Shown here in pieces: positions 32,276 to 36,528 of a stretch of 36,528 nt of DNA. The position numbers were made by a program, and so were the translations under genes. This DNA comes from Streptomyces sp. CBMA156. Its GTDB lineage: Bacteria > Actinomycetota > Actinomycetes > Streptomycetales > Streptomycetaceae. The number at the start of each line of letters is the position of its first letter. The stretch's first letter is position 1. The notes under the pieces are model-generated. The model made no database searches. It was not told where the DNA came from and was given only the letters and a program-made list of their open reading frames with translations. Location: assembly GCF_014596515.1 (NCBI RefSeq), contig NZ_MSJQ01000168.1:1-36528 (forward strand). Direction: 5' to 3'.

Positions 32276-33202
32276 ATGCTGGAACGGCTGGAGACCGAGG
32301 TCTTCCTCGCGCTCGCCGAGGAGCTGCACTTCGGCCGGACCGCCGAGCGGCTGCACCTGAGCACCGGGCGGGTCAGCCAGCTGGTGAAGAAGCTGGAGCG
32401 CCGGATCGGCGGCCCGCTGTTCGACCGCACCAGCCGGTCGGTCCGACTCACCGCCGTGGGGCGGCAGTTGGCGGACGACCTGGTCCCGGTGGTGGCGGCG
32501 ATGGACGCGGCACTGCAACGGGCGGAGGACGCCGGCCGGGGTGTCACCGGGAGGCTGAGCGTGGCGTTCCTCGGCGAGTGGACGGCGCCGGTGCTGCTCA
32601 GGGCGGTCGCGCTGTTCGGCGAGCGGTACCCGGACTGCCGGGTGGACGTGCGCGAGGCGCAGCTCGCCGACTCCCGGTCGAGCCTGGCGGACGGCTCGGT
32701 CGACGTCCTGATCGCCTCCTACCCGTTCGACGGCATGGCCCGCGGCCCGGTGCTGCTGACCGAGCGGCGGGTCCTCGCGGTGGCCGCCGGGCATCCGCTG
32801 GCCGCCGAGCGGTCGGTGTCGGTCGAGGTGCTCGCCGACCACCCGGTGGTGCAGTACCCGGCCGTCACCTCGGCGGGCTTCAAGCGCGACCGCACGCCCG
32901 ACCGCACCCCGTCCGGCCGCCCGGTGCCCAAGGGGCCGTCCGGCGCCACCTTCTCCGAGCTGCTCAGCCTGGTGGCCATGGGGCGCGGCGTCCTGCCGGT
33001 CGGTGAGCACTCCCGCCGCTACTACCCGCGCCCGGACGTCGCCTACGTGCCGATCCACGACGCGCCCCCGATCGAGCGCGGCCCGGTCTGGCTGGAGAGC
33101 AACACCACCGCCCGGGTCCGCGCCTTCGTCCAGGCGGCGACGGACGTCGCCGAGGGCCGGGACGGCGTGACGGGGCCGCTGTGCGTCCTGGCGCAGGGGT
33201 GA
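32276..33202 (+). CDS. LysR family transcriptional regulator
   Basis: 308 aa, ATG at 32276 with a G-rich stretch GGGGCGGG just before it. The winged HTH at about 1-60 is typical: LETEVFLALAEELHFGRTAE, RLHLSTGRVSQLVKKLERRI and GGPLFDRTSRSVRLTAVG. The effector domain (about 85-300) has the two-lobe periplasmic-binding fold starting at GRLSVAFLGEWTAPVLLRAV and ends with PIERGPVWL. The protein is a little shorter in its hinge than catabolic LysR members but complete. The gene is divergent from the VOC gene and the perfect palindrome between them is its probable site. The inducer is unknown. Confidence 0.92.
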   Translation: MLERLETEVFLALAEELHFGRTAERLHLSTGRVSQLVKKLERRIGGPLFDRTSRSVRLTAVGRQLADDLVPVVAAMDAALQRAEDAGRGVTGRLSVAFLGEWTAPVLLRAVALFGERYPDCRVDVREAQLADSRSSLADGSVDVLIASYPFDGMARGPVLLTERRVLAVAAGHPLAAERSVSVEVLADHPVVQYPAVTSAGFKRDRTPDRTPSGRPVPKGPSGATFSELLSLVAMGRGVLPVGEHSRRYYPRPDVAYVPIHDAPPIERGPVWLESNTTARVRAFVQAATDVAEGRDGVTGPLCVLAQG

Positions 33203-33284
33203 CCTCCGTCGGGCCGCCCGGAAGCCGGGTGACCTGGGGAAATCCGTTGGCGGACGGCGACGGCCCGGAGGCAGACTGCCCCGC

Positions 33285-33422
33285 ATGACCGAGCGGGACG
33301 AGAAGCGGGACGAGTCGGCCGAGCGCCACGTGACGGCCGAGCCCCACGTGACGGCCGGGCGGGCCGACGGCGCGGCCGGGGCGCTCGCCGAGCCCTGCCC
33401 GCACGGCGCCGCCGGGCTGTGA
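33285..33422 (+). CDS. possible small protein with a duplicated segment (45 aa)
   Basis: An ATG at 33285 opens a 45-codon frame (MTERDEKRDESAERHVTAEP...), with GGAGG only 13 nt upstream, further than usual. The protein is very polar and contains the duplicated AERHVTAEPHVTA. It fills part of an otherwise empty 282-nt gap. No family is recognised, and the frame may be chance in a GC-rich repeat. It is reported at low confidence because the gap has no other explanation. Confidence 0.25.
   Translation: MTERDEKRDESAERHVTAEPHVTAGRADGAAGALAEPCPHGAAGL
33318..33353. repeat. 18-bp tandem repeat with paired CACGTG palindromes
   Basis: GCCGAGCGCCACGTGACG (33318-33335) is followed directly by GCCGAGCCCCACGTGACG (33336-33353), 17 of 18 identical. 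Each holds CACGTG, 18 bp apart. A second tandem repeat, GGGCTGTGACG twice, follows at 33414-33435. Confidence 0.75.
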
Positions 33423-33484
33423 CGGGGCTGTGACGGGGCCGCGGGAGGGCGCGCGGTCAGGGTGTCGGCGGGCCCGGAGGCCGG

Positions 33485-34045
33485 TCAACTCGCCCTGCGC
33501 CGACGGTAGTAGTGCACGGTGAGCACGGCGAGCAGCGGGCCCCAGGCGGCCAGTGGCAGATAGCAGATCCAGAACACGACGGTCTGCCAGCCGTGGGTGA
33601 CGACCCCGCCCCGGTCGCCCCGGATGGTCAGGCCGAGCGAGAACATCACCATCGCGTACGGGAAGACCATCAGCGCCGCCGAGCCCAGCCCGGCCGGGAT
33701 CACCGCGGCGAGCACCGGCACCGGCCGGCCGCCGAGGACGGGGATCCGGCGCGGCCAGACCTCGCCCCAGCGGGCGACCAGGCCGAAGCAGAGGAGGGCC
33801 AGCGCCTCGCTGACCACGCTGAGCGCGAGGATGTACGCCCAGCCGCCGTCGAACGAGGCCGGGTCCTGATCCGGGGGCGTCGGGCTGTGGTGGAGCAGCG
33901 GCAGTCCGAGGACGAAGCCGCCGATCCGCCAGAGGCAGGAGGGCAGGACGGCCAGGGTGATCGCGTACCCGGTGAGCACCGCCCAGCGGGGCACGCCGGG
34001 GGCGGGTGTGCCGTGCAGTCGTGCCGCGATCGTCCGTGCGCCCAT
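33485..34045 (-). CDS. four-helix integral membrane protein, unknown function
   Basis: 186 aa, ATG at 34045 with GAGG about 9 nt upstream. Four hydrophobic segments are visible: about 20-50 (WAVLTGYAITLAVLPSCLW and on), 69-90 (YILALSVVSEALALLCFGL), 106-130 (VPVLAAVIPAGLGSAALMV) and 153-175 (WQTVVFWICYLPLAAWGPLL). A polar loop with PTPPDQDPASFDGGW lies between the first two, and the C-terminus is basic (YYRRRRAS). I do not recognise the family; similar proteins are annotated only as membrane proteins in streptomycetes. The next upstream gene on the same strand, 147 nt away, is the membrane-bound alpha/beta hydrolase, but a terminator hairpin separates them. Confidence 0.65.
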   Translation of the reverse strand: MGARTIAARLHGTPAPGVPRWAVLTGYAITLAVLPSCLWRIGGFVLGLPLLHHSPTPPDQDPASFDGGWAYILALSVVSEALALLCFGLVARWGEVWPRRIPVLGGRPVPVLAAVIPAGLGSAALMVFPYAMVMFSLGLTIRGDRGGVVTHGWQTVVFWICYLPLAAWGPLLAVLTVHYYRRRRAS

Positions 34046-34141
34046 GGTTTCCGCCTCAGGGACCGGGCGGACGCCGTCCGTCCGCCACCGGCTGCCACGC
34101 TTCCGGAGCGGGCCGGCGGGGGCGTCCTCACCCGGGCCGAA

Positions 34142-34167
34142 CCCGCTCCCCCGGGCGGGGGAGCGGG
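34142..34167 (-). terminator. hairpin terminator after the membrane-fused hydrolase gene
   Basis: A perfect 11-bp inverted repeat (CCCGCTCCCCC and complement) with a GGGC loop lies 26 nt past the stop at 34193. Confidence 0.75.
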
Positions 34168-34192
34168 CCGGTGCCCGGCGGGCGACGGCGGG

Positions 34193-35683
34193 TCAGGGCA
34201 GCAGCAGGCCCCAGGAGACGGCCCAGGGCAGGAACACCACCGCGGCCGGCAGCAGGGCGCCCAGCCGGGCCCGGTCCGTCCGGCCGGCGGCGGCCAGGGC
34301 GGACCGCTCCCGCCGGGCGCCGGCCGCGGCGACGGCGGCCGCGCCGAGGGCGGACAGCGCGAGCAGCTGGACGGCCAGCCAGACCACCGGGCGGCCGAAC
34401 AGGACCGGGCCGGGGAACATCGCGGCGGTGACCATCAGGAAGAGCAGGTAGCCGAGGGCGCCCAGGACGGCGCCGGTCCCGGCGAGGGCGGCCCAGCCGG
34501 CGGCCCCGGGCAGGGCAGCCGGGCGCGCCCGGCCGCGCAGCCGGCGGAAGGCGCCGGTCAGCGCGTAGCCCGCGAAGCCGGTCAGGCAGAGCAGGGTGGC
34601 GACGGCCTCGAACCAGACGGACCGGTACCAGGGGAGCGGGTCGAGCGCGCGGCTGCGGGTGTCCTGCGGCGGGGCCGGGTCGGCGGTGGCGGTGGGCAGG
34701 CCGGTGGCGAGCCGCTGGATCCAGGCCGCCTCGGTCGCGGCGTAGTCCGCCGGGAGCCGGTCGGGCCGGTCGTACCCGTCGTCCCCGGTCAGGTGCAGGT
34801 TGTGCCGGACGCCGGGGACGGTGCGCAGCGTGTAGTGAGTGTTGCCGCCGCGGTCGAGGGCCTGGCGGATGATCGTGGCGCTCTCCTCGGGGGCGGCCTC
34901 GCGGTCGAGCGCGCCCCACTCGGCCAGGACCGGCTGCCGGACCCGCTCCCACGCCGGCACCGGGTCGTAGCCGGCCTCGGGGAACAGCCCGGCGGCCGTG
35001 AGCTGACGGACCGAGGTGTCCGCGAGCGCGGTGACCAGCGAGCCGGAGACCCCGGCGTGGCGCAGGTAGCCCCGGTACGCCCAGGCCTGCTGACGGGCGG
35101 GGGTGAGGCCGACCGCGCCGACGGTGACCAGGTACGCCGCCTCGGCGGAGCGGGAGGCGGCGAGCGAGGCGACCCAGGCGCCTTCGGAGAGGCCCCACAG
35201 GCCGACCCGGTCCGGGTCGGTCTCCGGCCGGGAGCGCAGCAGCCGGACGGCGGCGAGGGCGTCGTCGGCCGGCTGTCCGTAGTCCCGGCGGGTCATCGAG
35301 TAGCCGTCGGTGCGCTTGTCGAAGACCAGCGTGGTGACGCCGTGCCTGGCGTACGTCTCGGCGGCGGCCCGCAGTTCGGCCAGCGGGCCCGGGCCGGCTC
35401 CGGGGAGCATGACCAGCCCGGGGTCGCGGGTGCCGGCCGCCGCGGTGGGCGGGGCCAGCACCAGTCCGTGCAGGGTGGTGCCGTCGGCGCCGGTGAAGTC
35501 GACGCGGCTGGGGACCGGGTCGCCCGCCGCGTCCGTCGGGGACGCCCCGCCCGTCGTACCGGCCCGGCCCGTCGCGCCCGCGGGTCCGGCGGCGGGGAGC
35601 AGCCCCAGCAGGGCCGTCAGCAGGGCGGAGACCACCAGCACGGTCGGTCGGGTACGGGATGGTCGGACGGTTCCGGTGCTCAT
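34193..35683 (-). CDS. alpha/beta hydrolase fused to a C-terminal four-helix membrane domain
   Basis: 496 aa from ATG at 35683, with GGGGGAG about 8 nt upstream; a longer frame exists but has no ribosome site. An N-terminal hydrophobic segment (about 12-34, TVLVVSALLTALLGLLPAAG) is a signal or anchor. The hydrolase domain is about 60-330 with GVTTLVFDKRTDGYSM, nucleophile Ser166 in GLSEG (RVGLWGLSEGAW), acid Asp260 (EWGALDRE) and His294 (GVRHNLHL). Residues 355-496 hold four transmembrane helices. The catalytic domain is therefore outside the membrane, between an N-terminal and a C-terminal anchor. Its substrate is unknown; it may be a lipid, ester or cell-wall compound. The order hydrolase then membrane domain is uncommon for serine hydrolases. 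Confidence 0.82.
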   Translation of the reverse strand: MSTGTVRPSRTRPTVLVVSALLTALLGLLPAAGPAGATGRAGTTGGASPTDAAGDPVPSRVDFTGADGTTLHGLVLAPPTAAAGTRDPGLVMLPGAGPGPLAELRAAAETYARHGVTTLVFDKRTDGYSMTRRDYGQPADDALAAVRLLRSRPETDPDRVGLWGLSEGAWVASLAASRSAEAAYLVTVGAVGLTPARQQAWAYRGYLRHAGVSGSLVTALADTSVRQLTAAGLFPEAGYDPVPAWERVRQPVLAEWGALDREAAPEESATIIRQALDRGGNTHYTLRTVPGVRHNLHLTGDDGYDRPDRLPADYAATEAAWIQRLATGLPTATADPAPPQDTRSRALDPLPWYRSVWFEAVATLLCLTGFAGYALTGAFRRLRGRARPAALPGAAGWAALAGTGAVLGALGYLLFLMVTAAMFPGPVLFGRPVVWLAVQLLALSALGAAAVAAAGARRERSALAAAGRTDRARLGALLPAAVVFLPWAVSWGLLLP

Positions 35684-35781
35684 CGCTGGTCTCCCCCGGT
35701 CGTTCTCCACGTGTGGGTTCCACCCTGGCGGGCGGTGGAGTCAGGGGCGATGGTGGCCGCACCAGGACCGGGGGTGGGGAT

Positions 35782-35813
35782 GTCCCCAGGAAGCGGCCGC
35801 GGCGGCCGGGGAC
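35782..35813 (-). terminator. possible hairpin after the pentapeptide-tail gene
   Basis: GTCCCC (35782-35787) pairs with GGGGAC (35808-35813) with an inner CGGCC/GGCCG pairing, just past the stop of the gene ending at 35822. The stem is interrupted, so this is tentative. Confidence 0.35.
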
Positions 35814-35821
35814 CGGAGGGC

Positions 35822-36528
35822 TCAGCCGACCTCGTCCGGACCGGTGAAGCCGGGCGCGGTGTACCCGGGTCGGGTGAAGTCGGGCGAGGTGAAGTCGGGC
35901 GGGGTGGCGGCCGGCCGGGGCGTGCGGCCCCCGGGATCGGTCAGGTCGTCGGGGCCGGGGCTGGTGTACGCGGGGGAGCTGTACCCGGGGCTGCTGAAGT
36001 CAGGCCCCGCGTCGCCGGATTCCGTATCGACTTCCGCACCGGCGTCCACCTGCGGCCCCGACACGGCCGAGCCCGCCGCCGAGCCGGGCACCGGCGGCAG
36101 GGCGTCGAGCAGGTACGGGAGCAGACCGCGCTCGCGCAGCGCGCCGCGCCACTCGCCGTGGGCGTCGGAGAGCGCGGCGGCGAGTTCGGGGTCGGTGCCG
36201 GCCGGGGCGGTCGAGGCGCCGTCGCGCAGGGCGGTGAGCAGCAGCCCGATGATGCCGATGGCCATCGCGGCGACCCCGGCGGCGAGCGCCACCCACCCGG
36301 CGGTGACCAGGGAGCGGGCGAGGCCGAGGCCGGGGTCGGCGGCGCGCAGCAGGTAGCCGGCCAGGAGGAGGCACAGGGCGGCGGCCCAGGCCAGGATCGG
36401 GGTGAGCACGGTGAGGACCGGGAACAGCCCGGCGCCGCCGTCGGCGGAGCGCAGCTGGGTGAGCAGCCCGGGGGCGGTGGGTTCGGCGTCGGGGGGTGGC
36501 GGCGGCGTGCTGTGCAGGCTCGCGCGCA
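35822..36528 (-). CDS. membrane protein with Tyr/Phe-Pro pentapeptide tail (start outside the window)
   Basis: The frame runs from the right window edge to a TGA at 35822 (about 235 aa visible). A polar Pro-rich stretch (about 30 residues) comes first, then two hydrophobic segments (ILAWAAALCLLLAGYLL and TAGWVALAAGVAAMAIGIIGLLL), a helical polar part (DPELAAALSDAHGEWRGALRERG) and a low-complexity tail. The tail has two blocks of x-(F/Y)-(S/T)-x-P repeats: DFSSP-GYSSP-AYTSP (36004-35957) and DFTSP-DFTRP-GYTAP-GFTGP (35902-35837). A GTG at 36409 could start a shorter product, but the coding pattern continues upstream of it. Family unknown; the Pro/Tyr-rich tail suggests an interaction or cell-wall-spanning segment. 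Confidence 0.6.
   Translation of the reverse strand, partial: RASLHSTPPPPPDAEPTAPGLLTQLRSADGGAGLFPVLTVLTPILAWAAALCLLLAGYLLRAADPGLGLARSLVTAGWVALAAGVAAMAIGIIGLLLTALRDGASTAPAGTDPELAAALSDAHGEWRGALRERGLLPYLLDALPPVPGSAAGSAVSGPQVDAGAEVDTESGDAGPDFSSPGYSSPAYTSPGPDDLTDPGGRTPRPAATPPDFTSPDFTRPGYTAPGFTGPDEVG
35837..36004 (-). repeat. 15-bp coding repeats for x-(F/Y)-(S/T)-x-P
   Basis: Seven 15-bp units in two blocks (three at about 35957-36004 and four at 35837-35902) encode the pentapeptides. They are diverged at DNA level but strictly in phase, with Phe or Tyr at position 2 and Pro at position 5. Confidence 0.8.

Overview
The window is chromosomal DNA of a very high-GC actinomycete. Most third codon positions are G or C. 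The ssgR-ssgA developmental pair, a DUF5326-type small membrane protein and an alpha2beta2-type branched-chain 2-oxoacid dehydrogenase operon point to the family Streptomycetaceae (Streptomyces or Kitasatospora). I cannot decide the genus from the sequence. No rRNA, tRNA, CRISPR array, insertion sequence or prophage was seen.

Left part (1-8.1 kb): the N-terminus of a putative secreted protein, a two-gene FMN-binding/VOC unit, a DNA-binding regulator, a secreted sedolisin (S53) protease with a TTG start, a CGNR zinc-finger regulator, and a FAD monooxygenase.

Middle-left (8.1-18.5 kb): a catabolic block. It holds paaN (phenylacetate pathway ALDH), a PIG-V-like mannosyltransferase, a TetR regulator, an Lrp/AsnC regulator and the operon bkdA-bkdB-bkdC (E1 alpha, E1 beta, E2; coupled by 1- and 4-nt overlaps and closed by a strong hairpin). 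Nearly identical 14-bp palindromes lie in front of paaN and in front of bkdA, so one regulator, probably the TetR protein encoded between them, may control both. A flavohaemoprotein-like globin-reductase with a long proline-rich N-terminus and a Nudix hydrolase follow.

Middle (18.5-28.5 kb): ssgR (IclR family, with an in-frame 18-bp minisatellite) and ssgA, the sporulation/cell-division pair, with a DasR-box-like palindrome between them. Next come a holin-superfamily-IV membrane protein, a TenA family thiaminase, two secreted proteins that share the same three-module C-terminal array and flank a small membrane protein, and thiC behind a TPP riboswitch. TenA and ThiC both feed thiamine synthesis, and bkdAB encode a TPP-dependent enzyme.

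Right part (28.5-36.5 kb): more accessory in character. It holds an NTF2-like protein beside the remnant of an AraC regulator, a sugar-nucleotide epimerase, a vapBC toxin-antitoxin pair whose toxin lacks the first catalytic Asp, an AHSA1/SRPBCC protein, a VOC protein divergent from a LysR regulator with a perfect operator between them, two membrane proteins (one an alpha/beta hydrolase fused to a four-helix membrane domain), and a gene with a Tyr/Phe-Pro pentapeptide tail that runs off the window.

Most convergent or terminal gene ends are marked by perfect GC-rich hairpins of 11-20 bp without U-tracts, as is usual in this family. I found no clearly new multi-gene defence or biosynthetic system. 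The most unusual signals are the degenerate VapC, the ssgR minisatellite with nearby regulatory repeats, the shared paaN/bkdA operator, and the paired triple-module secreted proteins.
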